From positions 1 through 13,280 of the forward strand of contig USKC01000052.1 in the NCBI GenBank assembly GCA_900555195.1: a DNA stretch of 13,280 nucleotides. The letters run 5' to 3'. Source of the DNA: an uncultured Lachnospiraceae bacterium (GTDB lineage Bacteria > Bacillota > Clostridia > Lachnospirales > Lachnospiraceae). Below, in pieces: positions 6,568-13,280 of the stretch. The notes beneath the pieces were generated by a model. The model did not search any database. It was not told the origin of the DNA and worked only from the letters and a program-made list of their open reading frames with translations. Position numbers and translations under genes: made by a program. Positions within the stretch are counted from its first letter, which is position 1. The number at the start of each line of letters is the position of its first letter.

Positions 6568-6597
6568 ATGGTCTCCTGAAAGGGAGGCTATTTTTTT
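6568..6597 (+). terminator. Intrinsic terminator of the tRNA-Gly unit
   Basis: ATGGTCTCC (6568-6576) pairs with GGAGGCTAT (6583-6591) over 9 bp including two G-T pairs, loop TGAAAG, followed by a run of seven T (6591-6597). This is the cleanest intrinsic terminator in the window. Confidence 0.88.
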
Positions 6598-6792
6598 GCC
6601 CAAAGGGAAAAAATTATATGGGATGATGCAAAATGCCAAGGGATGCGTACATGTTTCATCCGGGGCAGGCTAAGGCACGCATGTTTGTGCGGGAGAAAAG
6701 CGAAGAGCCGGGCGGTGACGGGAACAGAAATCTGGACGGTGGCGGGAATTCTTAAATATTTCTGAAGTCGGTTCCTTTTTGTTTTCCTCCTG
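6598..6792. other. Intergenic region between tRNA-Gly and the LCP gene, nothing recognised
   Basis: About 200 bases with no supported gene. Two loosely similar G-rich pieces (GGGCGGTGACGGGAAC near 6710 and GGACGGTGGCGGGAAT near 6734) may be chance. The last bases are T-rich and lead into the LCP promoter. Confidence 0.4.
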
Positions 6793-6801
6793 TGCTATAC
6801 T
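6793..6801 (+). promoter_or_regulatory. Probable extended -10 promoter of the LCP gene
   Basis: TGCTATACT is an extended -10 element (TGn followed by TATACT, 5 of 6 matches). No good -35 box lies 17 bases upstream, only T-rich DNA, which is tolerated with an extended -10. A start near 6808 would give a leader of about 97 nt before ATG 6905 and would exclude the in-frame TTG at 6779 as translation start. Confidence 0.5.
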
Positions 6802-6904
6802 GAAAAACGATCAAAAACGGAGAAAAGTGTACGATAGATTCGAGAGAAGAAGGATGCGTCCTGTAAGTTTGGCAACATGGCTTCCGGAAAGGAACGGAAA
6901 GTGG

Positions 6905-8218
6905 ATGGCGAAACACACAGAAAATGAGATGGAACAGATCCAGAAAGGGCTTGAACTTTTCTTGGAACATGAAGTGGAAGAGATGGAACGGCCTGAGGAG
7001 CCTGCGGAAGAGGAAGAGCTGGACAGAGAGCAAAGAAGCGGGCGAATGGATGACGCATACGGCTACAGGCAGGAAGAAATAAGGAGCAGGCAGTTAGAGG
7101 GCAGAAGAGAGCTGGAACAAAGGGATGAATGGGAAGGCGGGCAGAGAAACGGCCGGAAGCGGAACAATGGTGGGGAACGCGTGCGAAGACAGCCCGAATG
7201 GGAGGAATGGCCCGAGGGAGAGGAAGGCCGGAAGGAAGAAAAGAGAATGAAGGAGAAAAAGGGAAAAAGAAAGAAGAAAAAATCCGTATGGAAACGGCTG
7301 CTCATCATTCTGGCGGTTCTGGCGGCGCTTTTTTTCGGCGGGCTTTATCTGATCGTTGGCGCTGTATATAATAAGATGACATATGAAGAGCAGGAAGGAT
7401 TGGCGGACGGGCCTTTGAAGTCCGACGGCGTGATCAGCGTGCTCCTGATCGGCAGCGATTCGCGCGATTCCAGCTCAGGCGGGCGCTCAGATGCGATGAT
7501 TCTGCTTACCATCAGTGATAGGACGAAAACGGTTCACATGACGTCCCTCCTGCGGGATATGTATGTGGAAATCCCCGGGCATGACGGCAACCGGCTGAAT
7601 GCGGCGTATGCTTACGGCGGGGCGGAGCTGCTGCTTGAGACCATCAACCAGAATTTGGGAACCTCTGTGAACAGGTATGCGGTGGTGAACTTTGAGGCCT
7701 TTGCCAATCTGGTGGATGCGGTCGGCGGCGTGGATATGGAGCTGACGAATGAAGAGGTCGGATGGGTGAACGCTTATCTGAATGAATACAATGAACTGCG
7801 CGGCATGCCCCTTGAAACAGATTATTTGGATACATCGCTTTCAGGCAACATTCATCTGAACGGGGCACAGGCGTTGGCATACTGCCGGAACAGATATATC
7901 GGAACGGATTTTGGTCGGACGCAGCGGCAGAGAAAAGTACTGACAGCTGTGCTTCAGAAGCTTCCGCTTGCGGCGGTGACCAACCCGGCGGAGATTGTAA
8001 ACGGCCTGTTCGGAAACCTCACCACCAACCTGACGCAGGTGGAATGCACGCAGCTGGCGCTTTCCGCAGGGAAGCTGCTGACCTATGAGATGGTGCAGGA
8101 CAGCCTTCCGCTGGAAGGAACCTACAGCAACGCCACCATCCGGGAGATGTCTGTGCTGCAGGTGGATTTTGAGCAGAACAAGGCATATATCCGCAAAGAG
8201 ATCTACGGAGAAGAATAG
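6905..8218 (+). CDS. LCP-family (LytR-CpsA-Psr) cell-wall polymer ligase
   Basis: LCP proteins transfer undecaprenyl-phosphate-linked glycopolymers, such as teichoic acids or capsule, onto peptidoglycan at the outer membrane face. From ATG 6905 the protein has 437 residues. Residues 1-128 are cytoplasmic, highly charged (Glu, Arg, Lys) and low in complexity, ending in KKKK; residues 129-153 form the single membrane segment. The LCP domain spans about 170-355: IGSDSR (182-187), SDAMILLT (195-202), the arginine-bearing SLLRDMYVEIP (from 214), VDAVGGVDMEL (271-280) and CRNRY ... RTQRQR (327-343). The arginines and aspartates that hold the lipid pyrophosphate are present. Start is uncertain: ATG 6854 (26 residues... 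minus nine more codons would give a 454-residue form) is in frame, but its AGAAGG touches the ATG; ATG 6905 has AAAGGAA upstream. The long cytoplasmic head is unusual for the family. The gene ends at a bidirectional terminator. Confidence 0.92.
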   Translation: MAKHTENEMEQIQKGLELFLEHEVEEMERPEEPAEEEELDREQRSGRMDDAYGYRQEEIRSRQLEGRRELEQRDEWEGGQRNGRKRNNGGERVRRQPEWEEWPEGEEGRKEEKRMKEKKGKRKKKKSVWKRLLIILAVLAALFFGGLYLIVGAVYNKMTYEEQEGLADGPLKSDGVISVLLIGSDSRDSSSGGRSDAMILLTISDRTKTVHMTSLLRDMYVEIPGHDGNRLNAAYAYGGAELLLETINQNLGTSVNRYAVVNFEAFANLVDAVGGVDMELTNEEVGWVNAYLNEYNELRGMPLETDYLDTSLSGNIHLNGAQALAYCRNRYIGTDFGRTQRQRKVLTAVLQKLPLAAVTNPAEIVNGLFGNLTTNLTQVECTQLALSAGKLLTYEMVQDSLPLEGTYSNATIREMSVLQVDFEQNKAYIRKEIYGEE

Positions 8219-8228
8219 AGAATGAAAA

Positions 8229-8279
8229 AACAGGCATGATCGTTTCCTTGCGCCAATGGGAGGAAATATCATGCCTGTT
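8229..8279. terminator. Bidirectional terminator between the LCP gene and the ABC exporter
   Basis: AACAGGCATGAT (8229-8240) and ATCATGCCTGTT (8268-8279) form a perfect 12-bp stem. An inner stem pairs TTTCC (8243-8247) with GGAAA (8262-8266). On the minus strand the stem runs into a six-T run, a strong terminator for the ABC gene. In the plus direction only CTGTTATT follows, a weaker stop for the LCP gene. Confidence 0.85.
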
Positions 8280-8301
8280 CTGTTATTGGAGATAACCGGT
8301 C

Positions 8302-10032
8302 TTATCGAAACTGCATTTCATAATAGTGAGCATAGATTCCGCCCCGCTGGAGGAGTTCTTCGTGTGTGCCTCTCTCAGCGATTCCGTTGTCCGCCACCAC
8401 AAGGATTTCATCTGCGCCGCGGATGGTGGAAAGACGATGGGCGATGGTGATGGTGGTGCGGTCTTTGGACAGGACATCCAGGCTTTGCTGGATCCAGCGT
8501 TCGCTTTCATTATCCAGGGCGCTGGTGGCTTCGTCCAGGATCAGAATGGGCGGATTCTTGAGAAATACCCGCGCAATGGCGATTCGCTGCTTCTGACCGC
8601 CTGATAAGCGGGTGCCCCGTTCGCCGACAAAGGTGTCGTAACCATCCGGGAGTTCCTGGATAAAGTCATGGATATTGGCTTTTTTGGCAGCATCTATGAT
8701 TTCATCCATGGATGCTCCCGGTTTCCCATAGGAAATATTTTCCTTGATCGTGCCGCAGAAGAGATATACATCCTGCTGGACGATGCCGATCTGCCTGCGC
8801 AGGGATTCCAAAGTCAGGGTGCGGACATCCTTGCCGTCTATGGTGATCCGGCCCTCGCTGACATCGTAGAATCGGGGAAGCAGGGAACAGATGGTGGTTT
8901 TGCCGCTTCCGGAGGGACCTACCAGGGCGATGGATCTTCCGGCAGGAATCTGGAAGGTAACATTGGAAAGAACAGGCGTGTTGTCGTCGCTGTAGTGGAA
9001 GGATACGTTCTCGTAGGATACGAGGCCATGCACCTCCTTAAGCGGTTTGGCGTCCGGCGCATCCTGAATCTCCGGTTCCGTTTCCATCACGGCGGTGAAC
9101 CGCTTGAATCCGGAAAGGCCCTTCTGCATCATCTCCATGAGTTCCACCAGGATCTGAACCGGGCTGATGAAAATGCCGATATAGAGGGCGTACATGGCCA
9201 GATCCCCCGCCTGCATCCGTCCGTGTGCAATCAGGAAACCGCCCCAGACCAGGGTGACGAGATACATCATGCCCTGAAAGAACAGGTTCCACCCCATGAA
9301 GGTTCCCATGCATTTATAATTTGCATCCTTGGAGAGAAGGAAGGCATGGTTGCTTTTGCGGAATTTGCGGCGTTCCACGTCTTCATTTGCAAAGGACTGC
9401 ACCACCCGGATGCCAGCCAGCGTATCCTGCAGGCTTGCATTCACATCGCCGATTTTCCGGCGGTTATCCATGAAGGTGCTCTGCATCCGGTTGTTCTGGC
9501 TTAAGGAAAAAAGGAACATGCATATTACCAGAACAGACAGAGGGATCGCAAGCTGCCAGTTAATCAGAAACAGGAAGATGAAGGAGCCGATGATTTTTAT
9601 CAGGGAGATGAACAGGTTTTCCGGCCCGTGGTGCGCGAATTCAGCGATGTCAAACAGGTCGGACACCAGCTTGCTCATCATCTGCCCGGAGTTGTTCTGA
9701 TCGTAATAGGAAAAGGACAGCTTTTCGTAATGGTCGAACAGCTGCTGACGCATATCGCGTTCCATATTGGCGCCCATCATATGCCCCTGATAGCTGACAT
9801 AGTACTTGCACAGGCTCTGGACAATGTACATAAGAAGCAGCAGGATCGCCAGAGGGGGAAGGGCGCGGAGAATGACGGAACTTTCTCTGGTGAACAGAGA
9901 ACCGGTCATGGAACGCAGGATCTGCGGATAAATCAGGTCCACCACGCTGATGATGGTGGCACAGAGCAGATCCAGGAAAAAGACGGTCTTATAAGGTGCA
10001 TAATATCGAATGAATTTCTTTAAAGTCTGCAT
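8302..10032 (-). CDS. ABC exporter half-transporter (fused membrane and ATPase domains)
   Basis: A 576-residue exporter of the MsbA/LmrA/BmrA type, working as a dimer to push lipids, drugs or peptides out of the cell with ATP. The membrane domain covers residues 1-310, with hydrophobic segments near 16-36, 55-78, 140-175 and 245-295. The ATPase domain covers about 335-576: Walker A GPSGSGKTT (372-380), Q-loop near Gln419-420, signature LSGGQ (476-480), Walker B ILILDEATSALD (496-507) and switch His532. All catalytic residues are present. The substrate cannot be told. Only one half-transporter gene is seen, which favours a homodimer. GGAGAGG lies a few bases before the ATG. It is downstream of the AraC gene on the same strand, with 113 bp between that hold a hairpin and a weak promoter, so control may be joint or separate. 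A strong terminator follows. Confidence 0.95.
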   Translation of the reverse strand: MQTLKKFIRYYAPYKTVFFLDLLCATIISVVDLIYPQILRSMTGSLFTRESSVILRALPPLAILLLLMYIVQSLCKYYVSYQGHMMGANMERDMRQQLFDHYEKLSFSYYDQNNSGQMMSKLVSDLFDIAEFAHHGPENLFISLIKIIGSFIFLFLINWQLAIPLSVLVICMFLFSLSQNNRMQSTFMDNRRKIGDVNASLQDTLAGIRVVQSFANEDVERRKFRKSNHAFLLSKDANYKCMGTFMGWNLFFQGMMYLVTLVWGGFLIAHGRMQAGDLAMYALYIGIFISPVQILVELMEMMQKGLSGFKRFTAVMETEPEIQDAPDAKPLKEVHGLVSYENVSFHYSDDNTPVLSNVTFQIPAGRSIALVGPSGSGKTTICSLLPRFYDVSEGRITIDGKDVRTLTLESLRRQIGIVQQDVYLFCGTIKENISYGKPGASMDEIIDAAKKANIHDFIQELPDGYDTFVGERGTRLSGGQKQRIAIARVFLKNPPILILDEATSALDNESERWIQQSLDVLSKDRTTITIAHRLSTIRGADEILVVADNGIAERGTHEELLQRGGIYAHYYEMQFR

Positions 10033-10055
10033 GATTCCCTCTCCATTTCTGATAA

Positions 10056-10080
10056 GGGCAGCCCGGGGTGCGGGCGGCCC
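10056..10080. other. GC-rich hairpin in the leader of the ABC exporter gene
   Basis: GGGC-A-GCCCG (10056-10065) pairs with CGGGC-G-GCCC (10071-10080), 9 bp with one A-G mismatch and loop GGGTG. It lies 24 bases upstream of the ABC gene start. Neither strand shows a T-run, so it is not a standard terminator. It could be a leader structure, a processing site, or a leaky block to read-through from araC. Confidence 0.5.
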
Positions 10081-10110
10081 ATTGTATGTCCAGAAATCAT
10101 ACTAACACAA
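10081..10110 (-). promoter_or_regulatory. Possible promoter of the ABC exporter gene
   Basis: On the minus strand TTGTGT (10105-10110), 18 bases, TACAAT (10081-10086). The -10 matches 5 of 6, the -35 only 3 of 6. An overlapping alternative -10, TATGAT (10096-10101), has no good -35 at 17 bases. Weak evidence: the ABC gene could also be read from the araC promoter. Confidence 0.35.
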
Positions 10111-10145
10111 CGCAGATCGCCTTACAAGGACTTCCTGTGTCCGCC

Positions 10146-10991
10146 TTACTTTACCTGATCCCGGTACTGTGCAGGCGTCATGCCATGGCGTTTTTTGAAG
10201 GCGCTGCAGAAGACACTTTCGCAGGAAAAGCCTGTGTTGAAGCAGATGTCTTTGACGGACAGCCGGGAGTTCTTCAGCAGGTACCTGGCGGTGGCCATGC
10301 GGGTATTGATCAGATATTCGTGCGGAGTGAATCCGGTTTCTTTTTTGAAAGTTCGGATGAAGTGGTAGGGGCTCAGGCTCGCTTGCTCTGCCAGCCGGCG
10401 GATGGGGATATCCTCCGTGAAATGTTCGTTGATATAGGTGACAATTCGCTCTGCCATGCCAGCATAGCTGCAGGCAGGATTTTCTTTCGGAGAAAAGAGC
10501 AGGAATTCCGTCAGGATGTCCGTAAGATATTTGGACAGCAGCGGTTCCCTGACGATGCTGCCGGTCCGGAAGGTGTCCAAAATGGCTGTCAGCCCGGTCA
10601 GGATGGAAGAGGCATCAGGAACGGAAAAAATATGGCCGAGCCGGGAGGTAATGTTCGTATAATAAGCCCTTGCAAGAACACCGTCAAAATGGCACCACAG
10701 GCATTCGGTATCCGTATCGGTTTGGTAGGCATGCTGATGATAACAGTCCAGGAAGAGAAAGTGACCGGCTGTGGCACGCTGAGAGCGGCCATCATATTGC
10801 AGCAGCAGTTCGCCTTTTTTGATATACATCAAAAGGAAGCTGTCAAAGGATTCCCTGGACAGAAGGTAACCCGGCAGATAAAAAAATAAGCCGCATTGGA
10901 GCGGGTAGAGGAACATCTCCAAGGCTGTTTTGCTGGGCGTATAGATATAATAATCTGATTTGGCGGAAACGAGTTCTTCGCAGGATTTCAT
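10146..10991 (-). CDS. AraC-family transcriptional regulator
   Basis: A DNA-binding regulator of the AraC/XylS family, 281 residues with the start used here, usual for the family. Residues about 35-150 form the ligand-sensing cupin-like part (FLLMYIKKGELLLQYDG, then ATAGHFLFLDCYHQHAYQ). Residues about 180-280 hold two helix-turn-helix motifs: IPIRRLAEQASLSPYHFIRT and LSVKDICFNTGFSCESVFCS, ending in the family's FKKRHGMTPAQYR. Start: ATG at 10991 (MKSCEEL) has GGGAG 5 bases upstream; in-frame ATGs at 11021 and 11003 lack a ribosome binding site. It is divergent from the DUF5107 gene and upstream of the ABC exporter, and by position probably regulates one or both. The inducer is unknown; sugar sensing is inferred from the DUF5107 neighbour. 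Confidence 0.92.
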   Translation of the reverse strand: MKSCEELVSAKSDYYIYTPSKTALEMFLYPLQCGLFFYLPGYLLSRESFDSFLLMYIKKGELLLQYDGRSQRATAGHFLFLDCYHQHAYQTDTDTECLWCHFDGVLARAYYTNITSRLGHIFSVPDASSILTGLTAILDTFRTGSIVREPLLSKYLTDILTEFLLFSPKENPACSYAGMAERIVTYINEHFTEDIPIRRLAEQASLSPYHFIRTFKKETGFTPHEYLINTRMATARYLLKNSRLSVKDICFNTGFSCESVFCSAFKKRHGMTPAQYRDQVK

Positions 10992-11033
10992 GGATGCTCC
11001 CATCCGCGCTAGGGCGCGCATACAAAATCAGGG

Positions 11034-11065
11034 AGAGTGAAAGCGGTTTTCTTTCACTCTTTTTT
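11034..11065 (+). terminator. Orphan intrinsic terminator (plus strand) in the araC leader
   Basis: AGAGTGAAAG (11034-11043), loop CGGTTTT, CTTTCACTCT (11051-11060), then five further T: a textbook terminator reading rightwards. No plus-strand gene ends here; upstream is the antisense side of araC. On the minus strand the same stem lies in the araC leader, about 43 bases before ATG 10991. It could stop antisense transcription before the DUF5107 promoter region, end a small antisense RNA, or act as a leader stem. Confidence 0.65.
11038..11051. promoter_or_regulatory. Possible cre (CcpA) site in the araC leader
   Basis: TGAAAGCGGTTTTC resembles the catabolite-responsive element (TGAAA-R-CG-Y-TTT type), with the central base as the main mismatch in the core. 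It lies downstream of the probable araC promoter, where CcpA can block elongation. It overlaps the terminator-like hairpin, so the match may simply reflect the hairpin sequence. Confidence 0.35.
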
Positions 11066-11092
11066 CGCTTGCGTTACGTTCATTTATTCTTC

Positions 11093-11121
11093 ATCATAGC
11101 CTGCGCAAGGGGAAAAGACAA
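11093..11121 (-). promoter_or_regulatory. Probable promoter of the araC gene
   Basis: On the minus strand TTGTCT (11116-11121), 17 bases, TATGAT (11093-11098): -35 matches 4 of 6, -10 matches 5 of 6. A start near 11086 gives a leader of about 95 nt that contains the 10-bp hairpin and the cre-like sequence. No equally good promoter is visible for the divergent DUF5107 gene, which would fit activator-dependent expression. Confidence 0.55.
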
Positions 11122-11271
11122 GAGCAAAAAATATAAATAAGAGCGCAAGGGAAGATAATGATTCCGTTCCCGGAGAGAGGTAAAATGGGGATGAAAGGAA
11201 AAGAGAGGGCGGAAGGCTCGTTTGAATGGCAGCCCTTCGTCCGCAGCAGTTTATAAAAAACGGAGGATTGT

Positions 11272-13280
11272 ATGAACGGGGCAAAGGTATGGGAACAAAA
11301 AGTAAAGATCCCGACGTATGAGATCGGGGAAGCGGAGAAAAATCCCATCTTTCTGGACAGACGCGTCTATCAGGGAAGCAGCGGAAAGGTGTATCCTTAT
11401 CCAACGGTGGAGAAGATCAGCGATGTGAAGAGGGATAAGGAATATATGGCGGTCTGGCTGGAAAATGAATATCTGAGAGTGATGGTGCTTCCTGAGTTGG
11501 GAGGAAGGATCCAGAGGGCTTACGATAAGACGAACGATTATGATTTCGTCTACTACAATCATGTGATCAAGCCCGCGCTGGTGGGGCTGACGGGCCCCTG
11601 GATTTCCGGAGGGATCGAATTCAACTGGCCGCAGCATCATCGGCCGACAACTTTCCTTCCGGTGGATTATGTGATACAGACGGAGGAAGACGGCAGCGCT
11701 TCGGTGCTTCTGCATGATGTGGATCAGATGTATGGAACCAAAGGGATTGCCAAAATCACGCTGCATCCGGGCAAGGCTTATATCGAGATTACCGGGCAGC
11801 TTTATAACAGGACGTCGCTTCCGCAGACCTTCCTGTGGTGGGCGAATCCGGCGGTGGCCGCCAATGAGAACACCCAGTCCGTCTTTCCGCCGGATGTGCA
11901 TGCGGTGATGGATCACGGAAAGAGGGATGTGTCCCGTTTCCCGATCGCCACAGGCGTCTATTATAAAAAAGATTACAGTGAAGGGGTGGATATCTCCAGA
12001 TATAAGAACATTCCGGTTCCTACCTCTTATATGGCGGAGAAATCCAAGTATGATTTCGTAGGAGGTTATGATTACGGCAAAGGAGCCGGGATCCTGCATG
12101 TGGCGGATCATCATATCAGCCCGGGGAAAAAGCAGTGGACCTGGGGCTGCGGGGATTTCGGCAGGGCCTGGGATCGCAACCTGACGGATGAGGACGGCCC
12201 CTATGTGGAATTAATGACAGGCGTGTATACGGATAACCAGCCCGATTTTTCCTGGCTGAAGCCATTTGAGGAGAAAACATTTACCCAGTATTTCATGCCC
12301 TATAAAGCGGCAGAAACGGTGAAGAATGCTACGGCGCAGGCTGCGCTGAACCTTTCCTGCCGTGAAGGCAGGGTGAGGGTGACCGTTTATGCCACCGCCG
12401 TTTACGAGAACGCCTGCGTGTGTGTGACATGCAGGGGAAAGAAGGTGCTTGAGGAGAGAAGGAAGCTTTCTCCTGTGGACATCTTTGATGAAAGCCTGTA
12501 TTTAGAGGGCTGTAAGGAGGAGGAACTTCAGGTATCTGTTTATGATGCGGACGGCAACTGCCTGGTGGATTATGAACCGGAGCCGGATTCGATCCCGCAT
12601 CTTCCGGAGCCTGCGAAGGCGGCGAAAGAACCGCAGGAGATCATGACCAACGAGGAACTGTATCTGACCGGCCTGCATATCGAACAGTACCGCCATGCCA
12701 CCTATCTGCCGGATCCCTATTATCTGGAAGGTTTGAAACGGGATCCGGGCGATATCCGGCTCAACAATGCCTATGGACAGCTGCTTCTTCGCAGAGGGAG
12801 GGCGGAGCAGGCGGAACCATATTTTCGCAAAGCTCTGGAACGTCTGGTAGAAAGGAATCCCAATCCCTACAACAGCGAAAGCTATTACCTGCTGGGACTG
12901 TCTTTGTTCTTCCAGGAAAAATGGGAAGATGCCTATGACGCCTTTTTCAAAGCGGCCTGGAGCAACGAGCAGCAGGAAATGGCTTATTATTATCTGGCAG
13001 CCATCGATGCAAAAGCAAAACGGTGGGAGAAAGCGTACGCCCATGTAGAAAAGGCGCTGATCAAAAACGCCCACAATGTGAAAGCGAGGGGGCTGAAGGC
13101 GTATCTGCTCAGAAAGCTGGGCAGAAAAGAGAAGGCGGCGGCCTGGCTGGAAGAAAACCTGGCCCTGGATCCCTTTGATTTCCTTTCCGGGTATGAACGG
13201 GTGATTCTGGAAAGACAGCCGCATGATAAATGCGGGATGCCCCTGGAAAGTGCGGAGACAGCAGGCTGCGGCGCGCTCGA
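11272..13280 (+). CDS. DUF5107 domain protein with tetratricopeptide repeats (3' end outside window)
   Basis: The reading frame is open from ATG 11272 to the window end: 669 codons seen, with no stop. GGAGG lies 5 bases before the ATG. Residues about 25-320 resemble DUF5107, a beta-rich domain recalling galactose-mutarotase-like folds, with ENEYLRVMVLPELGGRIQRA (residues about 64-83), the conserved GGIEFNWPQHHRPTTF (113-128) and TWGCGDFGRAWDRNLTDEDG near 290-310. A beta-rich stretch follows, and from about residue 490 helical TPR repeats (NNAYGQLLLRRGRAEQAEPY; SYYLLGLSLFFQEKWEDAYD; YYYLAAIDAKAKRWEKAYAH). No signal peptide, so it is probably cytoplasmic. Such proteins are large and sit in carbohydrate-use loci with AraC regulators, matching the divergent neighbour. 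The biochemical activity is not established; binding or acting on sugars is inference. Confidence 0.85.
   Translation, partial: MNGAKVWEQKVKIPTYEIGEAEKNPIFLDRRVYQGSSGKVYPYPTVEKISDVKRDKEYMAVWLENEYLRVMVLPELGGRIQRAYDKTNDYDFVYYNHVIKPALVGLTGPWISGGIEFNWPQHHRPTTFLPVDYVIQTEEDGSASVLLHDVDQMYGTKGIAKITLHPGKAYIEITGQLYNRTSLPQTFLWWANPAVAANENTQSVFPPDVHAVMDHGKRDVSRFPIATGVYYKKDYSEGVDISRYKNIPVPTSYMAEKSKYDFVGGYDYGKGAGILHVADHHISPGKKQWTWGCGDFGRAWDRNLTDEDGPYVELMTGVYTDNQPDFSWLKPFEEKTFTQYFMPYKAAETVKNATAQAALNLSCREGRVRVTVYATAVYENACVCVTCRGKKVLEERRKLSPVDIFDESLYLEGCKEEELQVSVYDADGNCLVDYEPEPDSIPHLPEPAKAAKEPQEIMTNEELYLTGLHIEQYRHATYLPDPYYLEGLKRDPGDIRLNNAYGQLLLRRGRAEQAEPYFRKALERLVERNPNPYNSESYYLLGLSLFFQEKWEDAYDAFFKAAWSNEQQEMAYYYLAAIDAKAKRWEKAYAHVEKALIKNAHNVKARGLKAYLLRKLGRKEKAAAWLEENLALDPFDFLSGYERVILERQPHDKCGMPLESAETAGCGAL

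Noticed and set aside
6779..6904. TTG at 6779 as the LCP start
   Set aside because: It lies upstream of the probable -10 element (6796-6801), so it would not be in the mRNA; later ATGs at 6854 or 6905 fit better.
8668..9504. 278-residue plus-strand open frame inside the ABC exporter region
   Set aside because: Antisense shadow of an intact ABC exporter with all ATPase motifs; no ribosome binding site or recognisable domain.
10068..10889. 273-residue plus-strand open frame opposite araC
   Set aside because: Antisense shadow of a clear AraC-family gene; no initiation signal or domain.
11251..12114. 287-residue minus-strand open frame opposite the DUF5107 gene
   Set aside because: Shadow of a frame that is open for over 2 kb with a good ribosome binding site and family motifs.
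12502..13224. 240-residue minus-strand open frame at the right end
   Set aside because: Antisense of the TPR region of the DUF5107 protein; composition is typical of a shadow frame.

Overview
The window looks like chromosomal DNA of a Gram-positive gut anaerobe, most likely a Lachnospiraceae-type Clostridium. The signs are strong AGGAGG ribosome binding sites, sigma-A type promoters (TTGACA-17-TATAAT class), hairpin-plus-T terminators, an LCP cell-wall ligase, and an archaeal-type phosphoglycerate-mutase homologue in a threonine operon, all with moderate GC. This is inference from gene content; no rRNA or marker gene is present to fix the taxon.

Layout. (1) Positions 1-2998 (+): end of homoserine dehydrogenase (hom), an ApgM-family enzyme proposed to act in place of homoserine kinase, and aspartokinase. 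Together they form an aspartate-to-threonine operon. (2) 3068-3890: a hairpin terminator shared with the convergent LUD-domain gene (-), which has its own promoter. (3) 3891-4993: about 1.1 kb without a protein gene. Inside it, a perfect-consensus promoter (4148-4176) and a 12-bp hairpin terminator (4893-4936) bracket a purine- and A-rich transcript of about 750 nt, full of short hairpins and with no usable reading frame. I read this as a large structured noncoding RNA of the ROOL/GOLLD type or a new class. It is the most interesting object in the window. (4) 4994-6361 (+): a membrane-anchored family 3 glycoside hydrolase. (5) 6399-6597 (+): promoter, tRNA-Gly(GCC) and a clean terminator. (6) 6793-8218 (+): promoter and an LCP-family protein with an unusually long charged cytoplasmic head. 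(7) 8229-10032 (-): bidirectional terminator and an ABC exporter. (8) 10146-10991 (-): AraC-family regulator with a promoter and a leader hairpin. (9) 11272-end (+): divergently transcribed DUF5107/TPR protein, cut by the window end.

How the parts may work together. hom, the ApgM-like protein and aspartokinase supply threonine and lysine precursors. The GH3 hydrolase and LCP protein both work at the cell surface (glycan trimming, and attachment of polymers to peptidoglycan). The AraC regulator sits between a same-strand ABC exporter and a divergent DUF5107 gene, the usual layout of a locally regulated sugar-related locus; the inducer is not evident. A cre-like sequence in the araC leader hints at carbon catabolite control. 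The ncRNA has its own promoter and terminator and appears to be an independent unit, although GH3 has no clear promoter and may depend on read-through from it.
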